64,000 nt of DNA from Euleptes europaea (GCF_029931775.1 NC_079318.1:79271614-79335613); one strand, 5' to 3'; positions 52,601 through 59,718 are shown, numbered from the stretch's first letter. Notes: generated from the sequence alone by a model not told the origin. Numbers and translations: made by a program.

Positions 52601-55595
52601 CATCAGGTGAGGAGCCAGTTTTAAAACTGGCTACCCTTGGCTATGGATGAAGAGAAGATGTGGAAATTTTAATGCTCAGTGGCTTAAATCACACTGTAGC
52701 TATGCTGGCTGCCAGGCTGAAACAATGGCACAGTGTGTCTCTCCCGTCCAGAAGTGAGGGACCATTCTGGATGGTAGGAGGTGTCCACCAAGAACAACCC
52801 CCCCCCCCAGAAGCAGCAAAATGGGAAAGAGTAGAACACATATACACACAAACACAGGCACACAAAGCTCAAGGAGGCACCCTGTGGAATTCATGACGAT
52901 GCTGACTCCTGGAGAATTGGTTCTCTAATTCAGAGTATATGTCGGGGAGTGTTGAGCAACCACAAAGCTTGAGGATAGGAACAAGAGCCCCCCCCCCCCA
53001 ACTTCCTGAGGGTAACTCTGGCAGTGCTGTGATGATCCTAGGCTGTTTCTTATAGTGGTTAAGGATGATAAGAGGCAGATGCAATTGCTTCCAGAGCTGG
53101 AGGTTGGAGGGAAAGGGGATGCAATGCCCTGCATCCACCCCACCCTAAAAAAGCCTAACAAGATGACTGGCCTAGGCAGTTTGGGGTACTGAGGCTATCT
53201 GAGTCTTTAAGGCTAGCTCAGGAATCCCTCGGCAGTGGCGACCCCCAGGGCCCTATAGAGCTATAGAAGTCACTTGATTGTCTTTCTCTTGGGTCAACAT
53301 AGCTGGGAATTGCGTGAATAAGCTAGCAAGGGTGTGTGTGTGTGCTTAAAAAACAAAGCTGTATGGGAATGTGATTTGGATTGGGACCCCTGCATGCCAT
53401 TTACTTACTTACTTTAGACTTCTGTCCCGCCCTCCCCGGCTGAAGTTGGGCTCAGGGTGGGTAACAACATTAAAACTATAATACAAAAACCATGATACAT
53501 ATACACTTAACACCAATAAATATCAGTCCATATTAAACAGCATAAATTAATATTAAAACAACAGATGGCGCTCAATAGAGTATAATAACTGCTGAGAAGC
53601 TCAGTAGTCAGACGGTCCCCCCACCCCCTAAGTTCACAATGAACAAGATAGAAAAAAGGAGGGTTGGGGGGCCAGCACAGACGACACCTGTGGCTGTCCT
53701 CAGTTATAGGCCTGGTGGAATAACTCTGTCTTACAGGCCCTGCAGAACTCTTTAAGGTCCCGCAGGGCCCTGATGTTTAGGGTTGCCAACCTCCAGGTAC
53801 TAACTGGAAATCTCCTGCTATTACAAATGATCTCCAGCCGATAGAGATCAGTTCACCTGGAGAAAAATGGCCGCTTTGGCAATTGGACTCTATGGCATTG
53901 AAGTCCCTCCCCAAACCCTGCCCTCCTCAGGCTCCACCTCAAAAGCCTCCTGCCGCTGGTGAAGAGGGCCCTGGCAACCCTACTGATATTACCAGGAAGG
54001 GAGTTCCACCTGACCAGGGCTGAGAAGGCCCTGGCTCTTGTTGAGGACAGCCACACACTCCTAGGTCTGGGGACCACCAACAAGTTATTTCAGTTTGGGA
54101 AATGGTGTCAGGCAGATTCCAAACTGCATTGATGTCCCATGAATAGGGTTGCCAGCTCCAGGTTGGGAAATACCTGGAGATTTTTGGGGTGGAGCCTGAG
54201 GAGGGCAGGGTTTGGAGAGGGGAGGGACTTCAGTGCCAAAGAGTCCAGTTGCCAAAGCGGCCATTTTCTCCAGGGGAACTGATCTCTATCGGCGGGAGAT
54301 CAGTTGTAATAACAGGGTATTTCCAGCTAGTACCTGGTAGTTGGCCAACCCTTCCCACATCCATGAGCCTGTTTTTTAAAAGGGAAAACAAAAATGGTTT
54401 GGGAGTTCATTCATGGCACTCTCAGTTTGACTTGAGATATCTTTATTTGAAATACTTTAATTCTATTCTCTAAAGCAAAACATTTATCTCATCCCAGGCA
54501 GACTGGGCTCGGTTTTGGTAGCACCATGGCCCGGGTGGGAGGCATCGTTGCCCCGCTGGCTAAGATGATGGAGGACTACTTTTCCCTCCTGCCACCAATT
54601 GTGTACGGAGCAGCTCCCATCATTTCTGGCATCGTTGCTAGCTTTCTGCCGGAGACGCTTAACATCCCTCTACCAGATACCATTGAAGAAGTGGAGGAAA
54701 GGTCTGTGACTTCGTAAAAAGCATCTCTTGATGGAGTGGGTGTGGGAAGGGGGTGGGGCTTTAGCAGTCTACCCCTTACAAAGTCCTTGCACTGTTGAGC
54801 GATGACTCTAGGACTTTGCATCAGACTTTAATGGGAGTTTGGGGGGGTCCCCAACTAACATGTGACCTTTTCTTGTCAGAGAGCCAGCATGGTGTAGTAG
54901 TTAAGAGCGCTGGTTTGGAACGGTGGACTCTGATCTGGAGAACCGGGTTTGATTCCCCACTCCTCCACATGAGCGGCAGAGGCTAATCTGGTGAACTGGA
55001 TTTGTTTCCCCACTCCTACACATGAAGCCAGCTGGGTGACCTTGGGCTAGTCACACTCTCTCAGCCCCACCTACCTCACAGGGTGTCTGTTGTGGGGAGG
55101 GGAAGGCAAGAGGATTGTAAACCAGTCTGATTCTTCCTTAAGTGGTAGAGAAAGTCGGCATATAAAAACCAACTCTTCTTCTAGTTAGTCCCTCAGCCAT
55201 AAGCACACTGGTGGATGTTGGACCGGTCTGACTGTCTCAGCCCAGCCTACTTAACCAGGTTGCTGTAATAATAAAACAGAAGGAAGAACCATGTGAGCTA
55301 TTCTGAGTCAGTCGGAATCAGAAAACAGGGACTTTCCCTGGAAAAAAGGCCAGATTAGAGTATGCTGCTCTTAACTACTACATTATGCTGAATAGGAAAG
55401 CATTGGCTGGTTGTAGCAACACTAGGAACATGTGGGTTTTACTCTAAAAGGTTTGCCAGCATGGTGGGAATTCCTGCAGCTGACCATTCTCTGATCTTTC
55501 CCAAAAGATCCAGGAAGAAGAACCGAGAAGTAGCCACACATGAGAAGATTCTGCTCCAGAGCCAGGAGAAGCCCCTGTTCAAAGAGGCCTGCTGA
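32251..55595 (+). CDS. SLC22 organic anion transporter, OAT1/OAT6-like (10 coding exons, 561 aa)
   Basis: Exons 32251-32652, 38728-38831, 41244-41398, 43242-43410, 44788-44911, 48683-48798, 49853-50067, 52498-52606, 54498-54701 and 55508-55595 join in frame to 1686 nt. The middle exon lengths (104, 155, 169, 215, 109) are those usual in SLC22. The protein is a 12-span major facilitator: TM1 at about 16-37; a large extracellular loop with C49, C88, C116 and sequons N39, N56, N62, N102, N107; the GRLADRFGRK signature at 164-173; then TM2-TM12 to about 515. K393 (in DFPAK) and R477 (in STMARVGG) correspond to the basic residues that human OAT1 uses for anion exchange (K382, R466). Expected role: organic anion/dicarboxylate exchange at the plasma membrane. 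[20 protein letters not shown] is very OAT1-like, while LVRTPAIRR and FLILAGL resemble SLC22A20. Orthology to SLC22A6, A8 or A20 is open. Confidence 0.93.
33114..33241 (-). mobile_element. Penelope-like element end with hammerhead-like core
   Basis: The block is flanked by the 12-bp duplication AAATGAATTGGT (33102-33113 and 33242-33253). On the reverse strand, CTGAAGA (33197-33203) and GAAAC (33172-33176) enclose a GCC...GGC stem, the arrangement of hammerhead cores known from Penelope-like elements. SLC22 intron 1. Confidence 0.55.
33553..33726 (+). mobile_element. Old tRNA-derived SINE
   Basis: GCATTTCACAGTGGTTAGAC and CAGGGCTGTTGTGAGAATAC are typical words. It is interrupted at its 3' end by the next MITE. 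Confidence 0.5.
33727..33945 (-). mobile_element. GTTGCC-family MITE, 219 bp
   Basis: Flanking octamers GAATCATG and GAACCATG. SLC22 intron 1, inside an old SINE. Confidence 0.78.
34079..34692 (+). mobile_element. hAT-like nonautonomous element split by a MITE
   Basis: It starts CATGGATCCCCAACCTTTTT and ends near CGCCATGGGTGCC. The interior is shared in inverse with 38226-38633. The MITE at 34355-34561 interrupts it. Confidence 0.6.
34355..34561 (+). mobile_element. GTTGCC-family MITE inside another hAT-like element
   Basis: 207 bp; flanking octamers CTGTGGTG and CTTTGGTG. Confidence 0.8.
34733..34940 (+). mobile_element. tRNA-derived SINE (GGCTCAGTGGTAGAGC type), old
   Basis: GTCCTCAGGTTAAATCCCTA, GGAAAGCTGCTGCCAGCC and GGCAGCTTCATCTATTC survive. 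Confidence 0.55.
35484..36006 (-). mobile_element. GTTGCC-family MITE split by a solo LTR
   Basis: Left remnant 35484-35518 (CCAGACTACAGAGATCAG). Right part 35839-36006, ending ACCTGGCAACCCTA. The LTR lies between, flanked by CCCT. Confidence 0.7.
35519..35838 (-). mobile_element. Solo LTR of an endogenous retrovirus-like element
   Basis: 320 bp with TG...CA ends and a 4-bp target duplication CCCT on both sides. On the reverse strand an AATAAA lies close to the 3' end, as in an R/U5 region. It is a solo LTR with no internal genes, so a fossil produced by recombination between LTRs. It is younger than the MITE it interrupts. Confidence 0.72.
36200..36350 (-). mobile_element. Penelope-like remnant (approximate limits)
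   Basis: On the reverse strand CTGATGA (36342-36348) is followed by GAGTTC...GAGCTC able to pair, then CAAAAAG where a core would have CGAAA. The MITE at 36351 inserted in it. Limits are uncertain. Confidence 0.35.
36351..36599 (+). mobile_element. GTTGCC-family MITE, long (249 bp) form
   Basis: Identical target duplication CATCAGGC at 36343-36350 and 36600-36607. Two starts are present: TAGGGTTGCC at 36351 and TAGGGTTGTC near 36397. Confidence 0.87.
36608..37120. other. SLC22 intron 1 sequence, nothing recognised
   Basis: No element ends or exon-like frames seen, apart from possible continuation of the Penelope-like remnant at 36608-36640. Confidence 0.35.
37125..37325 (+). mobile_element. 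Old tRNA/MIR-like SINE
   Basis: CATCAGGTGACCTTAGGAGA and CTTGCAGGGTTGTTGTAAAG match the SINE core and tail loosely. Confidence 0.45.
37425..37575 (-). mobile_element. L2-like LINE 3' tail
   Basis: CTCAGGTCCCCAAGGAGGCC followed by an A-rich TTAAAAC-rich stretch, similar to the start of the block at 53405. Confidence 0.4.
37649..37838 (-). mobile_element. GTTGCC-family MITE, 190 bp
   Basis: Identical target duplication TGTGAAAA at 37641-37648 and 37839-37846. Confidence 0.87.
38226..38633 (-). mobile_element. hAT-like nonautonomous element
   Basis: The reverse strand starts GGGGTCCACAACTTTTTTTG and is colinear with the element at 34079 (ACAGGATGCCTTTTAAAATG against ACAGGATGCCTTTTGAAATG). It ends about 95 bp before exon 2. 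Confidence 0.6.
38728..38831 (+). CDS. SLC22 OAT-like, coding exon 2
   Basis: 104 nt, [20 protein letters not shown]...GRLADR. The acceptor is CCCACCACAG and the donor GTAAGT (phase 2). It encodes TM2 and the start of the MFS signature. Intron 1 before it is 6.1 kb. Confidence 0.93.
38832..39660. other. SLC22 intron 2, 5' part, nothing recognised
   Basis: No repeat ends or protein-like frames recognised. Confidence 0.35.
39669..39875 (+). mobile_element. tRNA-derived SINE (GGCTCAGTGGTAGAGC type)
   Basis: TGTGGCTCAGTGGTAGAGCA and GGTCCCAGGTCCAGTCCC are intact; the 3' part is diverged. Confidence 0.75.
39941..40260. mobile_element. hAT-type nonautonomous element (CAGTGATGGCGAAC ends)
   Basis: 320 bp with ends CAGTGATGGCGAAC and, reversed, CCGTGTTGGTGAACC. 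Identical target duplication CTCTAGAG at 39933-39940 and 40261-40268. GC-rich centre with short internal repeats (GGGGAGTCCAGGGAAGG twice). SLC22 intron 2. Confidence 0.85.
40565..40610. repeat. (GT)n microsatellite, about 22 units
   Basis: An uninterrupted GT run in SLC22 intron 2; the longest in the window. Confidence 0.92.
40676..40973 (+). mobile_element. CR1 LINE 3' end
   Basis: It runs from CTCTAGACATTAGGAAGAAT to CTATGATTCTATGATC, where a MITE follows immediately. Confidence 0.8.
40978..41186 (+). mobile_element. GTTGCC-family MITE, 209 bp, at a CR1 tail
   Basis: Identical target duplication ATGATCAC at 40970-40977 and 41187-41194, the first copy being the CR1 terminal sequence. It ends 57 bp before SLC22 exon 3. 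Confidence 0.88.
41244..41398 (+). CDS. SLC22 OAT-like, coding exon 3
   Basis: 155 nt, [20 protein letters not shown]...[13 protein letters not shown]3-TM4. Acceptor CTGTTGCAG, donor GTAAGA (phase 1). A MITE ends only 57 bp upstream at 41186, so the branch point and pyrimidine tract lie within that short gap. Confidence 0.93.
41864..42150. repeat. Large inverted repeat, arms about 125 bp
   Basis: GGCCTTTTATGCAGGGATGA...GCATGCCTTTCCCACCTGTC is answered by GGTGGAAAAGGCATGCATAA...ATCCCTGCATAAACGGCC. Both strands therefore read almost the same peptide-like frame. A single-arm relative lies at 60235-60320. SLC22 intron 3. Confidence 0.85.
42168..42470 (+). mobile_element. tRNA-derived SINE with an old MITE inside
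   Basis: SINE head 42168-42302 (CATAGCTCAATAGCAGAACG) and tail 42436-42470. The MITE 42303-42435 (GGGTTGCTAACTC...GATTGGCAACCCTG) is heavily worn. SLC22 intron 3. Confidence 0.6.
43242..43410 (+). CDS. SLC22 OAT-like, coding exon 4
   Basis: 169 nt, [20 protein letters not shown]...[11 protein letters not shown]5-TM6. Acceptor TTTCCTTTCCAG, donor GTATGT (phase 2). Confidence 0.93.
43411..44269. other. SLC22 intron 4, 5' part, nothing clear
   Basis: A short TTTATTTAAAAGAGTTTTAGCCC segment near 43788-43850 may be a LINE tail. Otherwise unrecognised. Confidence 0.35.
44300..44612 (+). mobile_element. BovB/RTE LINE 3' end
   Basis: Remnant coding corresponds to the RTE C-terminus ([11 protein letters not shown]-like, then GSRKRGRPS-like). 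It ends ACTTGACTGCACTTAACACACACA. It is inverted relative to 61063-61462. SLC22 intron 4, about 180 bp before exon 5. Confidence 0.7.
44788..44911 (+). CDS. SLC22 OAT-like, coding exon 5
   Basis: 124 nt, [20 protein letters not shown]...SEITTE, the start of the large cytoplasmic loop. Acceptor TTCGCTCAG, donor GTAAGG (phase 0). The family's ESARW motif is present. Confidence 0.92.
44999..45127 (+). mobile_element. GTTGCC-family MITE, left-truncated
   Basis: Only the right 129 bp remain (GGGACTTCAATGCCATAGAG to GGTTGGCAGGCCTA). SLC22 intron 5. Confidence 0.7.
45479..45772 (+). mobile_element. Sauria SINE
   Basis: AAGCTGCAGTACTGCAATCC, GAGTTCGATCCCGATGGAAG (B box), AGGTAGCCGGCTCAAGATTG and the CCTTTACCTTTT tail. 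The 5' end is slightly short. This family is squamate-typical and uses BovB for movement. Confidence 0.85.
45853..46330. repeat. GC-rich minisatellite, about 80-bp unit, roughly 4.5 copies
   Basis: The core array is 45940-46290, anchored by CCGACGGCCAGCTGGGAGGC near 45988, 46068, 46192 and 46273; one unit is about half deleted. GTCTTATGGAGTGAATG and GTCTTATGGAGCGAAAAATA flank it and look like DNA-transposon sequence. SLC22 intron 5. Confidence 0.8.
46343..46634 (-). mobile_element. GTTGCC-family MITE with duplicated left part
   Basis: 292 bp between identical octamers GTAATTGG (46335-46342 and 46635-46642). The first 87 bp are repeated from 46430 with a second terminus TAAGGTTGCC. Confidence 0.85.
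46836..47012 (+). mobile_element. GTTGCC-family MITE, left-truncated, diverged
   Basis: It runs from CCTGGAGATTTCGGCAGAGC to GGTTGGCAACCCTA. Confidence 0.65.
47013..47760. other. SLC22 intron 5 sequence with a possible hAT end
   Basis: CAGGGCTGGCCTGTTCG at 47597 resembles a hAT terminus, but no matching right end was found. The rest is unrecognised. Confidence 0.3.
47764..48192 (+). mobile_element. tRNA-derived SINE split by a MITE
   Basis: Parts 47764-47860 (GGGGCTGTGACTCAGTGGTA, GGTTCAATCCCC) and 48071-48192 (GTGATGTGAAAGACCTCCGC to GCAGCTTCATGTGTTC). They join cleanly once the MITE and one octamer are removed. Confidence 0.85.
47861..48070 (+). mobile_element. GTTGCC-family MITE inside a SINE, 210 bp
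   Basis: Target duplication CAAGTAGG at 47853-47860 and 48071-48078 is SINE sequence. Confidence 0.9.
48381..48531 (+). mobile_element. GTTGCC-family MITE, truncated at both ends
   Basis: It runs from TTTGTGCCAGGTCCC to GATCTCGATCGGCTGGG; both termini are missing. It lies about 150 bp before SLC22 exon 6. Confidence 0.65.
48683..48798 (+). CDS. SLC22 OAT-like, coding exon 6
   Basis: 116 nt, [20 protein letters not shown]...CLCLLW, the rest of the loop and start of TM7. Acceptor TTTTTGGCAG, donor GTAAGA (phase 2). Confidence 0.92.
48799..49260. other. SLC22 intron 6, nothing recognised
   Basis: A+T-rich; no element ends seen. Confidence 0.35.
49261..49625 (-). mobile_element. CR1 LINE 3' end
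   Basis: AGAATCATAGTTGGAAGGGG at the 3' end on the reverse strand, and remnant coding [20 protein letters not shown]. Similar to 29628-30050. SLC22 intron 6. Confidence 0.8.
49853..50067 (+). CDS. SLC22 OAT-like, coding exon 7
   Basis: 215 nt, [20 protein letters not shown]...[12 protein letters not shown]7-TM9 with K393. Acceptor TTCATGATAG, donor GTGAGT (phase 1). Confidence 0.94.
50262..50325 (-). mobile_element. tRNA-derived SINE head fragment
   Basis: The reverse strand reads GGGCCATGGCTCAGTGGTAG followed by a B-box-like GGTTCAATC. SLC22 intron 7. Confidence 0.7.
50348..50670 (+). mobile_element. Sauria SINE, near full length
   Basis: Head CCCCGTGGCGCAGAGTGGTA (A box), GAGTTCGATCCCAACGGAAG (B box), AGGTAGCCGGCTCAAGGTTG body, and tail GGGGACCTTTACCTTTACC with a T run. 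The better of two copies. Confidence 0.9.
51158..51366 (-). mobile_element. GTTGCC-family MITE, 209 bp
   Basis: Identical target duplication GTACTAGT at 51150-51157 and 51367-51374. Confidence 0.88.
51545..51725 (-). mobile_element. tRNA-derived SINE (GGCTCAGTGGTAGAGC type), old
   Basis: Reverse-strand words from GTCTGAGTAGACAATA-like to the eroded head AGAGCACAGCTGTGCACACA. Confidence 0.5.
51768..52329 (+). mobile_element. MITE ends enclosing a Penelope-like segment
   Basis: MITE left end 51768-51813 (TAGGGTTGCCAACTCCGGG...) and right end about 52306-52329 (CACCTGGAGGTTGGCAACCC). The usual MITE middle is absent, and a 490-bp segment with a hammerhead-like core (CTGATGA 51869-51875, GAAAC 51883-51887) takes its place. 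The outer octamers match at 6 of 8. SLC22 intron 7. Confidence 0.5.
52498..52606 (+). CDS. SLC22 OAT-like, coding exon 8
   Basis: 109 nt, [20 protein letters not shown]...[14 protein letters not shown]10 and the ELYPT motif. Acceptor TTCCCTTAAG, donor GTGAGG (phase 2). Confidence 0.93.
52607..53400. other. SLC22 intron 8, 5' part, nothing recognised
   Basis: Poly-C runs and a short (TG)n near 53333; no element ends. Confidence 0.35.
53405..54105 (-). mobile_element. L2-like LINE 3' region split by a MITE
   Basis: Reverse-strand coding gives [20 protein letters not shown]-type text, then [11 protein letters not shown], reminiscent of the L2 C-terminus. The A-rich tail is at 53460-53560. Parts 53405-53777 and 53983-54105 flank the MITE. 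SLC22 intron 8. Confidence 0.6.
53778..53982 (-). mobile_element. GTTGCC-family MITE inside a LINE, 205 bp
   Basis: Flanking octamers CTGATGTT and CTGATATT. Confidence 0.82.
54144..54352 (+). mobile_element. GTTGCC-family MITE, 209 bp
   Basis: It starts TAGGGTTGCCAGCTCCAGG; the right terminus is altered to TTGGCCAACCCT. It lies about 145 bp before SLC22 exon 9. Confidence 0.78.
54498..54701 (+). CDS. SLC22 OAT-like, coding exon 9
   Basis: 204 nt, [20 protein letters not shown]...[20 protein letters not shown]11-TM12 with R477 and the family PETLxxPLPDTIE signature. Acceptor CTCATCCCAG. The donor GTCTGT is weak; without it the frame ends at TAA 54715-54717 after SVTS. Confidence 0.88.
54878..55185 (+). 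mobile_element. Full-length tRNA-derived SINE (GGTGTAGTGG type)
   Basis: Intact head (CATGGTGTAGTAGTTAAGAG), B box GGGTTTGATTCC and ATAAAAACCAACTCTTCTTC end. SLC22 intron 9. Confidence 0.87.
55508..55595 (+). CDS. SLC22 OAT-like, coding exon 10 (C-terminus)
   Basis: 88 nt, [20 protein letters not shown]...FKEAC, stop TGA 55593-55595. A basic, polar cytoplasmic tail of the kind seen in OATs. Acceptor TCTTTCCCAAAAG. Confidence 0.8.
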
Positions 55596-55895
55596 TCAGT
55601 GCAGGGGCCCTGGTTGTGTCTGGAAACAACGTCCTTTAAAATATTCTGCTGTCGGTTCTTTTGTACTCATCCAAATAATTCCTTACAAAGGAAATATGTG
55701 GTGAAAGCTGGAGAAGACGGTGTAAAACCTCTGTATATTCTGAACTTTTTGTTTTAAAAAGAGAGCGCCTTGTTACTTGTCGTTGGTTTTTTCCTGTTAT
55801 CAAGTGATGGTCCTGGGGGCAGTGAGCGGGCATGGGAATGAGCAGAACTTTATTTGAGTTTCTTCCTGGCTTCCAGAAAGACTGAGTGCAGTAAT

Positions 55896-55901
55896 AATAA
55901 A
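55896..55901 (+). terminator. Poly(A) signal AATAAA of the SLC22 gene
   Basis: It lies 301 bp after the stop codon, within AATAATAAAGG, and is followed by TG-containing sequence (GAGCATGTGCAG). It gives a short 3' UTR without recognised repeats. Confidence 0.65.
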
Positions 55902-56168
55902 GGCAACCTCTGAGCATGTGCAGGGCATATTTCCTCATAGACGAGGAGCCTCAGCTTACTCCCCACAGAACTCAGACAGTGCCTGCACATACAAAAAAGC
56001 AGTGGGAAGGGAACAGGCAGGGATAGCATCTACACACAGCCCATTCTCAGGCTGTTCCCTGCTGGTACCACTCCTCATCCTCCACTCCTCCCTCTCTCTC
56101 CCATCATAACTGTGCAAAAGTACATACATCACAGTGATTTCACTGAGGCCCCCCACGCACACACACAC

Positions 56169-56475
56169 AGCTCCCAGCGTGGTGTAGTGGTTAAGAGTGG
56201 TGGTTTGGAGCGGTGGACTCTGATCTGGAGAACAGGTTTGATTCCCCACTCCTCCACATGAGCAGCGGAGGCTAATCTGGTGAACTGGATTTGTTTCCCC
56301 ACTCCTACACATGAAGCCAGCAGGGTGACCTTGGGCTAGTCACACTCTCTCAGCCCCCCCCCCCACCTCACAGGGTGTCTGTTGTGGGGTGGGGAAGGGA
56401 AGATGATTGTAAGCCGGTCTGATTCTTCCTTAAGTGGTAGAGAAAGTTGGCATATAAAAACCAACTCTTCTTCTT
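56169..56475 (+). mobile_element. Full-length tRNA-derived SINE (GGTGTAGTGG type)
   Basis: Very close to the 54878 copy over its whole length. It lies in the gap after the SLC22 poly(A) signal. Confidence 0.87.
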
Positions 56476-57412
56476 TCTCTAATTTTCCCTTTCCCTAGTG
56501 ATCTGTACTGTAATGTTACAGTTTGGCTATTGTCAGGGGAAAGGAAAAAAGCCCCTTAAAGTACTTAAACGGGAGGTGTGGAACTTATTTACATGCCCCC
56601 CCTAGTCTCCCCAAGGAAGTTGCTACAGGGGAGCAGTTATATGGATGCTCCCCTTGCTGCTGCCCCACAATTTCCCCTTTATTTAGGAAGGGAAGGTGAT
56701 TTATAATTTCTGTGGATTAAAGGGGGGAATGGGAGCCGGAGGAATTGTCCGCAGCCTGGGCATGATGCCCACTGCCCTTTACTATGGGGGTATCCTCCTG
56801 TCCATGCAGGGAAAAAATCCACATATGGAAGCGGCCAAAGGTACCTTCAAATACTTCCAATGGAGTAAAAGTTTCTGGAAGACCCAAAAGGGACAACTGT
56901 CCAGGCCCATGGGAAGGGGGCCACGTAAAACTCTTCTAGGAGACAGGCTAGTAGTGAAACCGATTCTTAGGTTTTGTTTGAATGAGATGTTTTTTTTCTT
57001 CTTTCAGTGCCCAATTTCAGCCTGCAATAAAGATTGCGCTAAGTTCACACTATATCCAGGGTACATGGTGTTCTCAGGAGTTTTGTCTGACTATAAACTC
57101 AAGAAGTCAGGATAGGCAAAGAACAGACCACTTTGTTTTCCCGCCTCAGGTCTCAACTTGCTGCCCCCTCCCTGAAATGAGAGCTAGGGGGATGTAGCAT
57201 TTCCATGTGTGCAGGGAAGGGTGGGGGGCGGGGGCTCTCACTTGTTTTGCAATGGTCCCAGGAAACTGCTGTTTGCCACTGGGCAAACTTATGTGGACTA
57301 ATGGGTCGAGTAAGTGTGCAGTGAAGCAGAGCCAATTAATGAAATACAATAATTTATTTAGGAACTAGCTGGTGGGAGGTAGAGAGAAGGCCAAAGTGGG
57401 AGAAGTGAGAAG
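56476..57412. other. Intergenic, nothing recognised
   Basis: No known repeat or coding similarity seen. A frame at 56696-57115 has no recognisable domain. Confidence 0.35.
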
Positions 57413-57560
57413 AAGTGTAATGGTCAGAGTATCAGATTAGGATTTGGGAAACCCAGATTCAAACCCCCACTCTACCATGAAAGCTTGCTGGGTGCTCTTG
57501 AGGAAGTCAAGCTCTCTCATCCTAACCTTTGCATGGTTAGCGTGAGCATAAAGTGGAAGA
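57413..57560 (+). mobile_element. Old tRNA-derived SINE
   Basis: AGTGTAATGGTCAGAGTATC and CTTGCTGGGTGCTCTTGAGG are diverged SINE words. Confidence 0.5.
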
Positions 57561-58051
57561 AGGGAGAACGATGTCTGTCCCCCATCCCAGTTCCTTCAAG
57601 GAAGGGCAGGATATTATTTTGGGAGATCATTTGGGGGAGGGGTTTTAGCAGTACTTTCCAGCTATGTAACCCACAGGAGCTAAACTGGTATGCTTGATTA
57701 TTACAGAGTGCACTATAGATTTTGTATCTGTAACCCCTTTAGCCTTAAAAGGGCCAGGTTAGTGGTCACAGAATTGTGGATGCCCCATTCAAAACCTGAC
57801 AAAGAACGTTGATTGAAAGGTGAGGGAAACAGTAGGTTCAGACTGGGAGCTTTAACAAACAGTATGCATAGCAATTACAACGAGCAGTCCCAAACTTAGG
57901 GCAAAAAGAGAAGAAAGGCTTTAGCCACTTTTCCTTACAGTCGCGGAGAAACCATACTCTTTCAGGATCGAAGGCTCACTCCAGAAGACGGCCACTTCTC
58001 CGCCAACTGCCTTTCTCCATCTCCACAGTCTTTTCTCCTCAAGGACTTTGT

Positions 58052-59718
58052 AAGAACATAAGAACATAAGAAAGGCCCTGCTGGATCAGACCAAGGCCCA
58101 TCAAGTCCACCAGTCTGCTCACACAGTGGCCAACCAGGTGCCTCTAGGAAGCCACAAACAAGACAAGTGCAGCAGCACCATCCTGCCTGTGTTCCACCGC
58201 ACCCAAAATAAGAGGCATGCTCCTCTGATACTAGAGAGAATAGGTATGCAGCATGACTAGTAACCATTCTAACTAATAGCCATGAATACCCCTTTCCTCC
58301 ATGAATATGTCCACTCCCCTCCAAGGTGGCAGCCATCACCACATCCTGGGGCAGGGAGTTCCCCAATTTAACTATGCGTTGTGTGAAAAAATACTTCCTT
58401 TTATCTGTCTTGAATCTCTCACCCTCCAGCTTTAGCAGATGACCCCGTGTTCTAGTATTACGGGAGAGGGAGAAAAACTTCTCCCTGTCCACTCTCTCCA
58501 AACCATGCATAATTTTATAGACCTCTATCATGTCTCCCCTTAGCCGCCTTCTTTCCAAGCTAAACAGCCCTAAGCGTCTTAACTGCTCCCATAGGACAGT
58601 TACTCTAGTCCCCTAATCATTTTGGTTGCTCTTTTCTGCACCTTCTCAAGCGCTGTGATATCCTTTTTAAGGTGTGGTGACCAGAACTGTACACAGTATT
58701 CCAAGTGTGGTCTCACCATAGATTTGTACAAGGGCAGTATGATATCAGCAGTTTTATTCTCTATTCCTCGTCTAATTATGGCCAGCATGGAATTTGCCTT
58801 TTTTTACAGCAGCCGCACACTGGGTTGACATCTTCATTGAGCTATCCACTACCACCCCAAGATCCCTTTCTTGGTCTGCCGCTGCCAGCACAGATCCCAT
58901 CAGTGTATATGTGAAGTTGGGATTTTTTGCCCCAATATGCATCACTTTACACTTACTCACATTGAATCTCATTTGCCATTTTAATGCCCATTCTTCCAGT
59001 ATGTAGAGATCCTTCTGGAGCTCTTCATAGTCTGATTTTGTTTTAACCACCCTAAATAATTTGGTGTCATCTGCAAACTTGGCTACTTCACTGTTTAACC
59101 CCAACTCCAGGTCACTGATGAACAGGTTGAAAAGCACCGGTCCCAACACAGATCCCTGAGGCACCCCACTGCTCACATCCCGCCATTGTGAGAACTGACC
59201 ATTGATTCCTACTCTCTGCTTCCTATTTTTCAGCCAGCTCTCAATCCATAAGAGGACTTGTCCTCTTATCCCATGATTATGAAGTTTGCTTAGCAGTCTT
59301 TGGTGGAGGACTTTGTCAAAAGCTTTTTGGAAATCCAAATACACAATATCCACAGACTCATTCCTGTCCACATGCTTATTGACTCTTTCAAAAAACTCTA
59401 ATAGGTTAGTGAGACAGGACCTACCCTTACAGAAGCTATGTTGGGTTTTGCTCAGCAGACCCTGCCGTTCTATATGCTTGACAATTCTATCTTTAATAAT
59501 GCTTTCCACCAATTTACCCAGAACAGACGTTAAGCTAACTGGCCTGTAATTTCCTGGGTCCCCCCTGGAACCTTTTTTATAAATGGGTGTTACATTGGCC
59601 ATTCTCCAGTCCTCTGGTACAGAGGCTGATCGAAGGGACATATTACATATCTTTGTCAGAAGTTCAGAAATTTCCCATTTGAGTTCTTGAAGAACTCTAG
59701 GATGAATACCGTCTGGAG
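58052..59718 (-). mobile_element. CR1 LINE, 5'-truncated, with reverse transcriptase remnant
   Basis: Reverse-strand coding runs TPDGIHPRVLQELKWEISEL, PEDWRMANVTPIYKKGSRGD, NYRPVSLTSVLGKLVE, YLDFQKAFDKVLH, SGVPQGSVLGPVLFNLFISD, FADDTKLF and ERDLGVVVDSSMK. After a frame change near 58790 it continues LPLYKSMVRPHLEYCVQFWS and GDMIEVYKIMHGLERVDREK. The FADD catalytic motif is present. The 3' tail TTCTTATGTTCTTA abuts 58052. The endonuclease half is missing, so it is a dead copy. The 5' junction lies directly against MITE sequence at about 59719. Confidence 0.92.

Noticed and set aside
56696-57115. 139-aa plus-strand frame after the SLC22 gene
   Set aside because: No domain, no promoter or splice evidence; left as unrecognised intergenic sequence.
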